Below the pieces are notes generated by a model. It was not told the origin of the DNA. It saw only the letters and a program-made list of their open reading frames with translations, and ran no database searches. The translations under genes and the position numbers were made by a program. From the NCBI GenBank assembly GCA_035456205.1, contig DATIDQ010000090.1:1-50290 (forward strand): DNA of 50,290 nucleotides, given 5' to 3'. Below are positions 25,862 through 34,165 of the stretch, piece after piece (position 1 is the first letter of the stretch; the number at the start of each line of letters is the position of its first letter). The stretch is from UBA7239 sp035456205. GTDB taxonomy: Bacteria > Pseudomonadota > Gammaproteobacteria > Pseudomonadales > UBA7239.

Positions 25862-26207
25862 ATGGAACAACATTGATGCGCGCTGGTGGATAGCGGCTTT
25901 CTGGTTGGCGTGGTGCATTTCCACCATTCTCATGTTATTACCTGCGCAAGATTTACCCGCGGTGGATATCTGGGATAAAGCCGAACACACCGGTACTTTT
26001 TTTACGCTGATGCTACTGGCTGCACTGGGCTATTATGAAAAACATTCGCTGCAACGCTTAGCTTTGTTATTGATCGCTTATGGCATTGCTATTGAGTGCA
26101 TCCAGTTTTTTATTCCTTCGCGCAGTTTCAGTGTGCTGGATATGGTGGCTGATTCCATAGGCGTGCTGCCGGCATGGTGGCTGATCACAAAAATAAAATT
26201 ATTATGA
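25845..26207 (+). CDS. VanZ-like small membrane protein in the biotin operon
   Basis: A 120-residue protein with four membrane spans. GAGGTG precedes the ATG at 25845. It has the VanZ-type pattern: DIWDKAEHTGTFFTLMLLAALGYY (the D-K-xxH block), IEYxIQFFIP-like IECIQFFIPSRSFSVLDMVADSIGVLPAWW. VanZ-family proteins are found in many settings; VanZ itself gives low-level teicoplanin resistance, and the molecular role of most members is unknown. It overlaps bioHC by 17 bases and bioD by four (ATGA), so it is fully embedded in the operon. A link to biotin or pimelate handling is possible from position but has no sequence support. Confidence 0.85.
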   Translation: MSLLAKWNNIDARWWIAAFWLAWCISTILMLLPAQDLPAVDIWDKAEHTGTFFTLMLLAALGYYEKHSLQRLALLLIAYGIAIECIQFFIPSRSFSVLDMVADSIGVLPAWWLITKIKLL

Positions 26208-26821
26208 AAGAAATAGTTTTTATTGCAGGCACCGACACCGGCGTAGGAAAAACCCACATCGCTTGCCAATTATTGCGGGCAGCACAGCAGCAAGGATTAC
26301 GTACGCTAGGCCTGAAGCCCCTTGCTGCAGGTGCAGAAAAAATTGACGACGAATGGCGCAATGAAGATGCTGTGTTATTACAGCAAGTTGCAACGGCAAA
26401 GCTGCCTTACACCAACATCAATCCCTTCTGTTTTGCATTGCCAGTTGCGCCGCATCTTGCTGCAAAAAAAACCGGAACATCACTCAGCGCAAAAACTATC
26501 GCACAACATGTTCGCAATGTATTGGATGAAACCGATTTTGATTACGCGGTGATTGAGGGGGCTGGGGGCTGGCGCGTGCCGCTGAACGAGACAGAAACTT
26601 TTGCCGATGTGGTGAAGCTGCTACAAGTTCCCGTAATTCTGGTTGTCGGCATGAAGCTTGGTTGCATCAATCACGCATTGCTGACTGCAGAAGCTATCAA
26701 GACTGATGGTGTAACTTTGCAGGGCTGGATTGCCAATGACCTCGGCAACTCGATGTCGTTACTGGAAGAAAATATTGCGACACTGGAAAATTTATTACCA
26801 GCGCCGCGCATCCGGATCTGA
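26204..26821 (+). CDS. bioD: dethiobiotin synthetase
   Basis: A 205-residue ATP-dependent enzyme that closes the ureido ring of dethiobiotin from DAPA and CO2. The P-loop GTDTGVGKTH is at about residues 8-17, LKPLAAG follows at about 38, and VIEGAGGWRVPLNE carries the substrate Glu and Gly-rich loop. Start at 26204 overlaps the VanZ-like stop. It is the last gene of the biotin operon; the convergent amtB ends ten bases away and no terminator fits in the gap. Confidence 0.96.
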   Translation: MKEIVFIAGTDTGVGKTHIACQLLRAAQQQGLRTLGLKPLAAGAEKIDDEWRNEDAVLLQQVATAKLPYTNINPFCFALPVAPHLAAKKTGTSLSAKTIAQHVRNVLDETDFDYAVIEGAGGWRVPLNETETFADVVKLLQVPVILVVGMKLGCINHALLTAEAIKTDGVTLQGWIANDLGNSMSLLEENIATLENLLPAPRIRI

Positions 26822-26831
26822 ACACGAAGGT

Positions 26832-28064
26832 TTACAACACATAACCCCGTTCGTCGTGATCAACAAGATCCAGACCTTCGTTTTCTTCTTCTGCCGACAC
26901 ACGCAAACCTTTTGTCAGCAACGCAGTAATTTTTAAAACAGCAAACGTAATCACAACGGTGTAACCCAGAATAGTTACCACACCGAGCATTTGCACACCG
27001 AGTTGATGGGCGATACTCACACCAGCCACCAGACCTTTGCCACTAAAAATTCCCAAGCCCTTTGCTGCAAACAAGCCGGCAAATAAAGTACCGATAACAC
27101 CACCCACGCCATGCACCGGTGAGACATCCAGCGAATCATCAATTTTCAAAACACGCTTCACATATTGCGTGGCGAAAAAGCACACTACACCCGCAGTTAA
27201 ACCGATAACCAGTGCACCGCCGGCATCCACGTAACCTGACGCGCCTGTAATCGTGCCGAGACCCGCTACCATACCGGTAACAATACCGAGCACTGACGGT
27301 TTGCCGAATTTAATCCACTCCAGCGTCATCCACGCTAATGCGCCACACGCTGCAGAAAGATGCGTGACCAGCATCGCCATACCTGCATCACTATTCGCAG
27401 CCAACGCAGAACCAGCGTTAAAACCGAACCAGCCCACCCACAACATGCCGGCACCCGTCACTGTCATGGTGAGATTGTGTGGCGGCATGGCTGTACCAGG
27501 AAAACCGCGCCGCGGCCCAACCACCAGGGCACACACCAGAGCGGCTGCGCCTGCAGTGATATGTACGACTGTGCCACCGGCAAAATCCAGCAGGCCAAGT
27601 TGCGCTAACCAACCGCCGCCCCACACCCAATGCGCCACCGGGACGTAGACCAGTAGCGACCACAGAGCAGAAAAAATCATCACCGCGCTGAATTTCATAC
27701 GCTCGGCAAAACCGCCGATGATCAATGCCGGCGTGATAATCGCAAATGTCATCTGGAACATCGCAAACACCGATTCCGGCAACGCGCTGACCATGTTGCC
27801 GCGAGCACCAATCAACAAGACTTTATCGAAATTACCGATCACTGCGTTGAAGCTTGCCGATGTGCCAAAAGCGAGGCTGTAACCCACAGCCATCCAGATC
27901 AGGGAAGCCACGCAAGCAATGGCAAAACACTGCATCAGGATAGACAGCACGTTCTTGCTGCGCACGAGTCCGCCATAAAACAGCGCCAGCCCCGGTAGAG
28001 TCATGAATAGTACAAGTGTAGTGGCAGTCAGTATCCAGGCCGTATTAGCGCCATCCACAATCAT
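26832..28064 (-). CDS. amtB: ammonium transporter
   Basis: A 410-residue polytopic Amt/Rh channel for ammonium. It starts directly with the first core helix (NTAWILTATTLVLFMTLPGLALFYGGLVR); the N-terminal signal sequence of E. coli AmtB is missing, as in many short Amt proteins. Conserved pore features are AFAIITPALIIGGFAERMKF, PVAHWVWGGGWL, DFAGGTVVHITAGAAALV (first pore His) and the second pore His in DVSPVHGVGG. AGGGG lies eight bases before the ATG. It follows glnK with a 28-base gap, the classical nitrogen operon in which GlnK blocks the channel when ammonium is high. Confidence 0.97.
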   Translation of the reverse strand: MIVDGANTAWILTATTLVLFMTLPGLALFYGGLVRSKNVLSILMQCFAIACVASLIWMAVGYSLAFGTSASFNAVIGNFDKVLLIGARGNMVSALPESVFAMFQMTFAIITPALIIGGFAERMKFSAVMIFSALWSLLVYVPVAHWVWGGGWLAQLGLLDFAGGTVVHITAGAAALVCALVVGPRRGFPGTAMPPHNLTMTVTGAGMLWVGWFGFNAGSALAANSDAGMAMLVTHLSAACGALAWMTLEWIKFGKPSVLGIVTGMVAGLGTITGASGYVDAGGALVIGLTAGVVCFFATQYVKRVLKIDDSLDVSPVHGVGGVIGTLFAGLFAAKGLGIFSGKGLVAGVSIAHQLGVQMLGVVTILGYTVVITFAVLKITALLTKGLRVSAEEENEGLDLVDHDERGYVL

Positions 28065-28092
28065 GTCATTTGCCCCTTACAGTTTTTTATAT

Positions 28093-28431
28093 TTATAGGG
28101 CTTCAGCGCCGGTTTCCCCGGTACGGATGCGGATCACTTGTTCGATATCTGTGACAAAAATCTTGCCGTCACCAATTTTGCCAGTGTTGGCAGCTCCGAT
28201 AATGGCTTCTACCGCCTGATCCACCTGGTCATCCTTGATCGCAAGCTGCAGCTTCACCTTGGGCAGGAAATCGATCACGTACTCTGCACCGCGATACAGT
28301 TCGGTATGGCCTTTCTGGCGTCCGAAGCCTTTAACCTCTTCGATGGTCATACCCTGAATGCCTATTTCACCCAGTGCCTGGCGCACATCGTCGAGTTTGA
28401 AAGGTTTGATGATGGCGGTAACCATTTTCAT
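28093..28431 (-). CDS. glnK: nitrogen regulatory PII protein GlnK
   Basis: A 112-residue PII protein. The T-loop GRQKGHTELYRGAEYVIDF includes the uridylylation Tyr at position 51. The ATP-binding region TGKIGDGKIFV and RIRTGE are intact. Because it is coupled to amtB it is more likely GlnK than GlnB, though the sequence shares features of both. It senses ATP/ADP and 2-oxoglutarate and controls AmtB by plugging the pore when nitrogen is plentiful. GGGAG lies nine bases before the ATG. An NtrC-like site is 32 bases upstream. Confidence 0.96.
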   Translation of the reverse strand: MKMVTAIIKPFKLDDVRQALGEIGIQGMTIEEVKGFGRQKGHTELYRGAEYVIDFLPKVKLQLAIKDDQVDQAVEAIIGAANTGKIGDGKIFVTDIEQVIRIRTGETGAEAL

Positions 28432-28463
28432 TATTGGATGCTCCCGGGGACAGTTAATGCCGT

Positions 28464-28480
28464 CGCGCCAGACTGGTGCG
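28464..28480 (-). promoter_or_regulatory. candidate NtrC-like binding site upstream of glnK
   Basis: On the minus strand CGCACCAGTCTGGCGCG matches the NtrC pattern GCACCA-N3-TGGTGC in all but one core base. It ends 33 bases before the glnK start. No -24/-12 element of a sigma54 promoter with correct spacing is visible between the site and the start codon, and there is little space for one. It could repress, act on a promoter I cannot see, or be chance. Confidence 0.4.
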
Positions 28481-28518
28481 AAGACGCGCTAAACCGGAGC
28501 AGCCTATTCAATGGACGA

Positions 28519-28548
28519 TAAAAAGGCAATGGGGCGCAAGCCCCATTG
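28519..28548 (-). terminator. intrinsic terminator of phoH
   Basis: A perfect 9-bp stem (28527-28535 with 28540-28548), loop of four, containing AATGGGGC and GCCCCATT. On the minus strand it is followed by CC and five T residues. It lies 31 bases after the phoH stop codon. Confidence 0.85.
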
Positions 28549-28579
28549 GGAGATCAGAATGATGCAAAAATCGATTACA

Positions 28580-29395
28580 TCATTCTTCTGGTTCGTAACA
28601 GTCGATGATATCGCGCACCAGCCCGCTGCGAACAATGTCGCCGCGCTCAAATTCATGCACGTAAACATTGCGCAAACCGGCCAGACGTTCGACCGCATCC
28701 GCCAGACCATTCGGCCCGCGAATATCGCTCTGTTTCACATCACCATTCACAACAACCTGACAGCCTTCGCCGATACGCGTCAAAAACATTTTCATCTGCG
28801 CAACGGACGTATTTTGCGCTTCATCGAGAATCACAAAATTCTTGCTGTTAAACGTTTTGCCGCGCATGAAAGCGAGTGGCGCTGCCACAATGCGGCCATG
28901 GCGAATGCAATAATCCACCGTGCCGGCACCAAGTCGTTCATTGAGAATGTCGCGAAACGCTTCAATATACACGGCAAACTTTTCATCCACCGCACCCGGT
29001 AAAAAACCGAGCTGCTCACCGGCTTCTACGGCCGGACGTGTCAGGATAATGCGCTCGATTTGCCCGGCTTCCAGCGCTTCCGCTGCCAGTGACGCGGCAC
29101 AATAACTCTTGCCGGTGCCGGCAGGGCCGATACCGAAAGTGAGGCAATGGGTGCGGATGGCAGAGATGTAACGTTGTTGGGCGGGTGTGCGAGCCATCAA
29201 TGGCTGGAGTATGCGTTGTGCTGCGTAAGCGGTGTCGAGGTGTTGCTGGGCGGGATTGATTTCTACTACGTTGGCGTTACGTCGGTGCTTGCGAGATTGT
29301 CGTCGGCCTTCTTGTCGTCGCCCCTCCCCGTAGGCTTTGTCTCCTGAATCTTTGTGTGAGTTGTTGTGATGCCTTGCGCCAGATTTTTTTGCCAT
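28580..29395 (-). CDS. phoH: PhoH-family ATPase
   Basis: A 271-residue P-loop ATPase related to the N-terminal part of RNA helicases. The first 45 residues are Lys/Arg/His-rich and likely disordered. The Walker A loop is GIGPAGTGKSY (about residues 88-98), LTRPAVEAGEQLGFLPG is the conserved core block, Walker B is FVILDEAQN (about 187-195), and QMKMFLTRIGEGCQVVVNGDVKQSD follows. Size and lack of a KH domain match E. coli PhoH and not YbeZ. The ATP is bound; the cellular role in phosphate starvation and RNA metabolism is not well known. It has its own promoter and terminator. Confidence 0.94.
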   Translation of the reverse strand: MAKKSGARHHNNSHKDSGDKAYGEGRRQEGRRQSRKHRRNANVVEINPAQQHLDTAYAAQRILQPLMARTPAQQRYISAIRTHCLTFGIGPAGTGKSYCAASLAAEALEAGQIERIILTRPAVEAGEQLGFLPGAVDEKFAVYIEAFRDILNERLGAGTVDYCIRHGRIVAAPLAFMRGKTFNSKNFVILDEAQNTSVAQMKMFLTRIGEGCQVVVNGDVKQSDIRGPNGLADAVERLAGLRNVYVHEFERGDIVRSGLVRDIIDCYEPEE

Positions 29396-29473
29396 GGATA
29401 ACGAACCCCCCGGTTCAGTTAAAAATGCCTTTAAAATCTTTCAATATTTCTTTTGGCTAATGCCCTTGTTGTT

Positions 29474-29502
29474 AATAGACTCCCTTGCCAGATTGTTGTC
29501 AA
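29474..29502 (-). promoter_or_regulatory. sigma70-type promoter of phoH
   Basis: On the minus strand TTGACA (29502-29497) and TCTATT (29479-29474) are separated by exactly 17 bases. The predicted start site lies about 70 bases before the phoH ATG at 29395. The -35 element is embedded in a short palindrome TTGTTGTCAACAA (29494-29506). Confidence 0.6.
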
Positions 29503-29504
29503 CA

Positions 29505-29530
29505 AAAACTTTTCAAAAAGCAAAAGTTTT
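29505..29530 (-). terminator. AT-rich hairpin after the metallo-beta-lactamase-fold gene
   Basis: AAAACTTTT and AAAAGTTTT form a 9-bp inverted repeat with an 8-base loop, 14 bases after the stop of the hydrolase gene, and five T residues end the hairpin on the minus strand. The stem is nearly all A-T, so it would be weak. It separates the hydrolase gene from the phoH promoter. Confidence 0.4.
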
Positions 29531-29544
29531 ATCCACAGAAAAAA

Positions 29545-30648
29545 TCACTCGTGCTGTACATCGCTGGCCGGTGGATTCGTCATCACCGCCTGGTAACGTT
29601 GCACACCGTCATCGCCAACCAACTGCGTAACAGCCCCACGCGCCAGCAGCAAGTGCAAATGCGCCAGACATTCGCCCATTGCCATCATCAACTGTTCGTT
29701 GTGCAACTCGCGATGAAACAGCGCCGGCAATAATTCATAGGCGGTTTTTGGCACTGCCAATACCGTTTCCAGGCCATCCAGCTGCTGCTCGTGATGTGCC
29801 AGCAATTCGCGCAACCGTGTGTGCAAACCGTAAAAGGGCGCATTGTGTGCCGGGCACACCAGCGCATCGTCGGGCAATTCCAGCAAACGCTGTAGAGACT
29901 GCATCCATTCCTGCAGCGGGTTGGCGTCCGGCTCCGTGCCGGTCACGCTGACATTCGAGCTGATCTGCGGCAACACCTGATCACCAGAGATCAGGATATT
30001 CAATGCCGCGTTGTACAGACAGGCATGTTCTGGCGAATGGCCGCGTCCGATAATCACCTGCCAGCGCTGATCACCCAGGGTGAGAATCTGGCCATCCTGT
30101 AAACGTTTGAAACTGCGCGGCAAGGGCTCAACGATACTGCCGAATCCCGCTGTACCCTTGCGCATTTTCTCCACGTATTCACGCGGCATACCGGTGCGAA
30201 TGGCATAGGTGTCGTGCTGCCATTCTTCGGGAATGTCCTGTGCCGGAGCGCTGTAAGTGCGCGCATGAAAATACTCTCCGCTGGTCATGTAAAACGGTAC
30301 ATTCCAGTGGCCGACCAGCCAGCCGGCCTGACCGATGTGATCCGGATGCATGTGAGTGGACAGCACCGCGTTGATCGGCTTGCCTTCCAGTTCTGTGTCG
30401 AAAATCTGCTGCCACAAGGTGCGCGTCATGCTGCCTTTCATGCCGCAATCCACTACCAGCCAGCCGTCGCCGTTGGCGAGGAGATACAGGTTGATATGAT
30501 CCAGCGCCAGAGGCAGTGGCATGCGCAACCATTTCACACCCGGCGCAATGGTGATGGTTTTTCCCGCGGCGGGAATATCATCCAGTAAATAGCGCATGGG
30601 CAAAGTCAGGCCGTGTTTCATCAGTAGCAACTCCGTCAGTTGGCTCAT
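29545..30648 (-). CDS. metallo-beta-lactamase-fold hydrolase
   Basis: A 367-residue cytoplasmic MBL-fold protein. The metal-binding motif is STHMHPDHIG (about residues 96-105); a second His is in IIGRGHSPEHACLY, and an Asp in ISGDQVLP; the last His may be in VCPAHNAPFYG. These are the standard ligands of a two-metal site. The C-terminal 90 residues are helical (RLRELLAHHEQQLDGLETVL), as in the glyoxalase II-like or LACTB2-like subgroup with a winged-helix end. The substrate is unknown; thioester, lactone and nucleic acid substrates occur in this fold. The start at 30648 is weakly supported; later ATG codons at residues 10 and 18 are alternatives. Confidence 0.88.
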   Translation of the reverse strand: MSQLTELLLMKHGLTLPMRYLLDDIPAAGKTITIAPGVKWLRMPLPLALDHINLYLLANGDGWLVVDCGMKGSMTRTLWQQIFDTELEGKPINAVLSTHMHPDHIGQAGWLVGHWNVPFYMTSGEYFHARTYSAPAQDIPEEWQHDTYAIRTGMPREYVEKMRKGTAGFGSIVEPLPRSFKRLQDGQILTLGDQRWQVIIGRGHSPEHACLYNAALNILISGDQVLPQISSNVSVTGTEPDANPLQEWMQSLQRLLELPDDALVCPAHNAPFYGLHTRLRELLAHHEQQLDGLETVLAVPKTAYELLPALFHRELHNEQLMMAMGECLAHLHLLLARGAVTQLVGDDGVQRYQAVMTNPPASDVQHE

Positions 30649-30777
30649 TGTGACCGCCGCCCGGTGCGCTGGCTGTCTGTATGTCTACCTATTGGTACAA
30701 GCCTACTTATAGCTCGCTCGGACAGTTATCATAGCCAGCCCGATTTTGAACCCTTATTTCGAGAACGACAGGCGTAC

Positions 30778-31275
30778 ATGACTCGTTACGATCTGACAGC
30801 TGAAGGCCTGCGTGCCGGCATGCGCCGACTCGCCGCCAGTGTGTGTGTGATTACCGCGCGCGACAGTAACGGCCAACGGCAGGCGATGACCGCGACGGCC
30901 GTCACCTCGGTGTCTGACAATCCTGCTTCACTGCTGGTCTGCGTGAATCGCCAGACCACCTTGCACACCATTCTTGCCGCTGGCGGCAGTTTTGCTGTGA
31001 ACGTACTCGGTGCAGACCAGGCCGATATCTCCGTGCAATGCGCCAGCGTTGAAGCCGGCGAAGCGCGCTTTAGTCATGTCACCTGGTCTGAACACCACAA
31101 CTTGCCTTATTTACCCAGCGCGCAAGCCGTATTTTTTTGCGACAGCGCCACGCACATGGCGCACGGCACCCACCTGATTGTGGTCGGCAATGTGCGTGAA
31201 GTGCTGGTGTCAAAAAATCCCGTGAACCCATTGTTGTACGCCGATGGGAGGTATGGAAAATTACGGCTGGAATAA
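30778..31275 (+). CDS. flavin reductase-like FMN-binding protein
   Basis: A 165-residue split-barrel flavoprotein of the flavin reductase domain family. The start at 30778 (MTRYDLT) removes a non-family extension of 46 residues. Typical sequence is LRAGMRRLAASVCVITARDSNGQRQAMTATAVTSVS (listed here for family recognition in parts: RRLAASVCVITA, MTATAVTSVS), then PASLLVCVNRQTTLHTIL, FAVNVLGADQADIS and GTHLIVVGNVREV. Such proteins reduce FMN or FAD with NAD(P)H and feed two-component monooxygenases. The family end with PLLYADGRYGKL is intact. No monooxygenase is next to it, so the partner is not known. A FadD3-like ligase lies 1.3 kb downstream. Confidence 0.93.
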   Translation: MTRYDLTAEGLRAGMRRLAASVCVITARDSNGQRQAMTATAVTSVSDNPASLLVCVNRQTTLHTILAAGGSFAVNVLGADQADISVQCASVEAGEARFSHVTWSEHHNLPYLPSAQAVFFCDSATHMAHGTHLIVVGNVREVLVSKNPVNPLLYADGRYGKLRLE

Positions 31276-31314
31276 TGATGCCTGCCACACCAGGCAAACT
31301 CTCCCCGTTTTCCA

Positions 31315-32514
31315 ATGCTCGACATGCAGATTTTCAAGATACTTGTGATAAACCTTGTGATCCTGTCGGTGCTGATGATCGGCATCGAGGCTAGTTTACG
31401 ACTGCAGCAATTGCAATCTCCTATCGCATTCTCCTACAACTACCATCAGGATTTTCCTGGCATCAAGAAAATTGTGCCGTACACAATCTATAAAGGGGAC
31501 TATCGCAGCTTCCACCCCATTGAGTTCCAGAAGAAAGCTCCCAGAACAATCCGGATATTGTGTATAGGCGCCTCAACTACCCTGCAAATAACCCAGGCCT
31601 ACAAAGACACTTGGTGCGGTCTTATAGAATCAAGATTGTCGCAAGAGTTTCCTGGCCGCCATTTCGAATCCGCCATTTTTGCGCAACAAGGCTGGTTGGC
31701 AATAGACAATTATCTGTGGTTGGAAAAAAATCTGTCAGATACTCATGCCGATATTGTCATTAGCCTGCTTGGTATTAATGACATGATGTGGAATGGCTAC
31801 CCGTCCTATTCGTATACAGATCTCGAAACCAAAAAAGCATTCTGGCTACAGTTCCGGCGAGCCTATGACCCGCTGTACCAGCCCAGCCTTCAAAGCATCG
31901 GCGAAAATATCGATAACATTTCTTTGCAAAGTATCATCGCGGCAATTTTTACCGGGAAAGAATGGGCAACCTACAAAAGACTCCTGGACATCAAAGCCAA
32001 AATCATCAACGCAAGACTTTCTTTTGATTATGATCACACCTCTTCTGCTGAAGCCATGAAGAGACATCAGGAATTACCCCTGACCACTGAGATAACCCGT
32101 AACCCCGACCCAATCACGGAATTTGGCGACGTAGTCAACGCAATCGTAGACCTTCATGCGAAGCAAGGCATCTCACTGATTATGCTCGGACAGCCGGTAC
32201 TCTGGGCAAACGATGACCTGGATCCAAATGCCGGCAGCTACTGGTTCAGTCTCCAGCATCAAGGGGGCGCGGCCAGACTGCCCTCCAAGGCATTGTCTGC
32301 GATGATGGAGCATTATAATGCCATTCAGGAAAACGCAGCCCGCGAGCATCACCAGTCCTATGTGAACCTGAATAATCGCATTCCGAAAAGCCGGGAATAT
32401 TTTCTCGACGATTGCCACTTTACCGATATAGGCAGTGCCGTTGTTGCAGAAACGATCTATCCTGCCATTGCGCAACAGATAGCATTATTAAAAGAAAAAA
32501 CACAGGAAGAGTGA
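31315..32514 (+). CDS. membrane-anchored SGNH/GDSL-like hydrolase
   Basis: A 399-residue protein with an N-terminal membrane anchor (about residues 5-25, IFKILVINLVILSVLMIGIEA). The catalytic-type blocks of the SGNH fold are present: ILCIGASTT for the Ser block, SLLGINDMM for the Gly/Asn block, and DDCHFTDIG for the Asp-His block at the end. The Ser lies in GAST rather than GDS. The domain is probably periplasmic. SGNH enzymes cleave esters of lipids or sugars; the substrate is unknown. A second ATG three codons later (31324) is also possible. No signs of transfer are visible except somewhat lower GC than its neighbours. Confidence 0.85.
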   Translation: MLDMQIFKILVINLVILSVLMIGIEASLRLQQLQSPIAFSYNYHQDFPGIKKIVPYTIYKGDYRSFHPIEFQKKAPRTIRILCIGASTTLQITQAYKDTWCGLIESRLSQEFPGRHFESAIFAQQGWLAIDNYLWLEKNLSDTHADIVISLLGINDMMWNGYPSYSYTDLETKKAFWLQFRRAYDPLYQPSLQSIGENIDNISLQSIIAAIFTGKEWATYKRLLDIKAKIINARLSFDYDHTSSAEAMKRHQELPLTTEITRNPDPITEFGDVVNAIVDLHAKQGISLIMLGQPVLWANDDLDPNAGSYWFSLQHQGGAARLPSKALSAMMEHYNAIQENAAREHHQSYVNLNNRIPKSREYFLDDCHFTDIGSAVVAETIYPAIAQQIALLKEKTQEE

Positions 32515-32551
32515 AGCCCACGAAAGCCCAAGATCTACTGCAGAGAGAGCG

Positions 32552-34141
32552 ATGAGCCACATGCAAACTGAAAAAGATTACAGCACGACCATTCCGCAAC
32601 TGGTGCAAAACGCCGCACAACAATTTGGCACACGCAGTGCGATTGAAGATGGCGACTTGCGCTTCACTTACGCACAATTGGAACAACAGCGTGTGCGTGC
32701 TGCAAAAGCGTTTATCGCCGCTGGCATCCAGCACGGCGATCGCATTGCAGTGTGGGCACCGAATATTGCCGAGTGGATTATTGCATCTGTCGGCTTGCAA
32801 TCAGTCGGTGCGATCCTAGTGCCGATCAACACGCGCATGAAAGGTGCAGAAGCCGGTTATGTATTGCGCGCCAGCGGTGCAAAATTATTGCTGACGGTTT
32901 CCGGTTTTCTCGACCTGGATTATCCGGCGATGTTGGCCAATGAATCATTGCCCGATGTGCAACAAATGATTTGCCTGCGCGGACAATCCGATCTATGCAT
33001 CAGCTGGAATGATTTTCTTGCCAAAGGTGAACACATTTCTGATGCTGATGTTGCTGCACGCACCGCGCAAGTCAAACCAGGCGATGTGTCTGATCTGATT
33101 TTTACCTCCGGCACTACCGGCAACCCGAAGGGTGTAAAAACAGGTCACGGACAAAATATCAAAGTATTTTCTGTCTGGTCTGAGCTGGTCGGCCTGACAG
33201 AAAATGATCGCTATCTGATCGTAAATCCTTTTTTCCATTCCTTCGGTTACAAAGCCGGCTGGCTCGCGTGCCTGATTCGCGGCACGGCGATGTTACCGAT
33301 GGCAGTATTCGACGCGGCAAAAATTCTCGAGCGCATTGGCGCCGATAGAATTTCTGTCTTACCGGGGCCGCCGACGCTGTATCAAACTATTCTCGCGTTT
33401 CCGAATTTAAAAGATTACGACATCAGCAATTTGCGCCTTGCTGTGACCGGCGCAGCAGCGATTCCGGTTTCACTTATTCACCAGATGCGCAATGAAATGG
33501 GCTTCAAAACCGTACTCACTGCCTACGGCCTCACCGAAAGTTGCGGTGTGGTGAGTATGTGCCGTGACGGCGACGATGCAGAAATTATTGCCACCACGTC
33601 TGGCCGCGCCATTCCCGATGTGGAAGTGCGCTGCATCAATGAAGATGGCGCAGAAGTCCCGCGCGGCGAACCGGGTGAAATCGTAGTGCGCGGTTACAAC
33701 GTGATGCAGGGTTACTTCAACAACAACGAAGAAACAGCAAAAACCATCGATAAGGATGGCTGGATGCACACTGGCGATATCGGTGTGATGGATGCCAACG
33801 GCTACCTGAAAATTACCGATCGCATGAAAGACATGTTTATTGTCGGCGGTTTCAATTGCTATCCGGCAGAAATTGAAAACATGCTCGCCACCTGTGAAGG
33901 TGTTGCGCAATCCGCTGTCATCGGCATTCCCGATGAACGCATGGGCGAAGTGGCGATGGCTTACATCGTGGCAAAAGCCGGCAGCGAACTCACGTCCGAA
34001 AAAGTGGTGGCATGGTGCAAGCAGAATATGTCGAACTACAAAGTGCCGCGCCGTGTAGAAATCATCGACGCATTTCCACTCAATGCCACTGGCAAAGTGA
34101 TGAAGTTTGTGTTGCGTGATCGCGCATTAGGCAAAGGTTAA
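32552..34141 (+). CDS. FadD3-like acyl-CoA ligase (AMP-forming)
   Basis: A 529-residue member of the ANL superfamily that activates a carboxylic acid to its CoA thioester through an acyl-adenylate. The P-loop IFTSGTTGNPKGVKTGHG, the A5 block TAYGLTESCG, the GWMHTGDIG block, and the C-terminal NATGKVMK with catalytic Lys are all present. The blocks NPFFHSFGYKAGWLACL and VLPGPPTLYQTIL are very like mycobacterial FadD3, which activates a steroid CD-ring propionate, more so than FadD of fatty acids (from memory of FadD3 sequence). The substrate here is unproven. An enoyl-CoA hydratase and an SDR lie 3-4 kb downstream. Confidence 0.9.
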   Translation: MSHMQTEKDYSTTIPQLVQNAAQQFGTRSAIEDGDLRFTYAQLEQQRVRAAKAFIAAGIQHGDRIAVWAPNIAEWIIASVGLQSVGAILVPINTRMKGAEAGYVLRASGAKLLLTVSGFLDLDYPAMLANESLPDVQQMICLRGQSDLCISWNDFLAKGEHISDADVAARTAQVKPGDVSDLIFTSGTTGNPKGVKTGHGQNIKVFSVWSELVGLTENDRYLIVNPFFHSFGYKAGWLACLIRGTAMLPMAVFDAAKILERIGADRISVLPGPPTLYQTILAFPNLKDYDISNLRLAVTGAAAIPVSLIHQMRNEMGFKTVLTAYGLTESCGVVSMCRDGDDAEIIATTSGRAIPDVEVRCINEDGAEVPRGEPGEIVVRGYNVMQGYFNNNEETAKTIDKDGWMHTGDIGVMDANGYLKITDRMKDMFIVGGFNCYPAEIENMLATCEGVAQSAVIGIPDERMGEVAMAYIVAKAGSELTSEKVVAWCKQNMSNYKVPRRVEIIDAFPLNATGKVMKFVLRDRALGKG

Positions 34142-34165
34142 CGTTCAATTCAGGTTAAGACGCAC

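Noticed and set aside
28432..28465. sigma54 promoter before glnK
   Set aside because: A TGGCGCGACGGCA stretch looks similar, but the GG to GC distance is three bases too short, and this spacing is strict.
31280..31295. Terminator after the flavin reductase gene
   Set aside because: The GCCTG/CAGGC stem has only five pairs, and no T run follows it.
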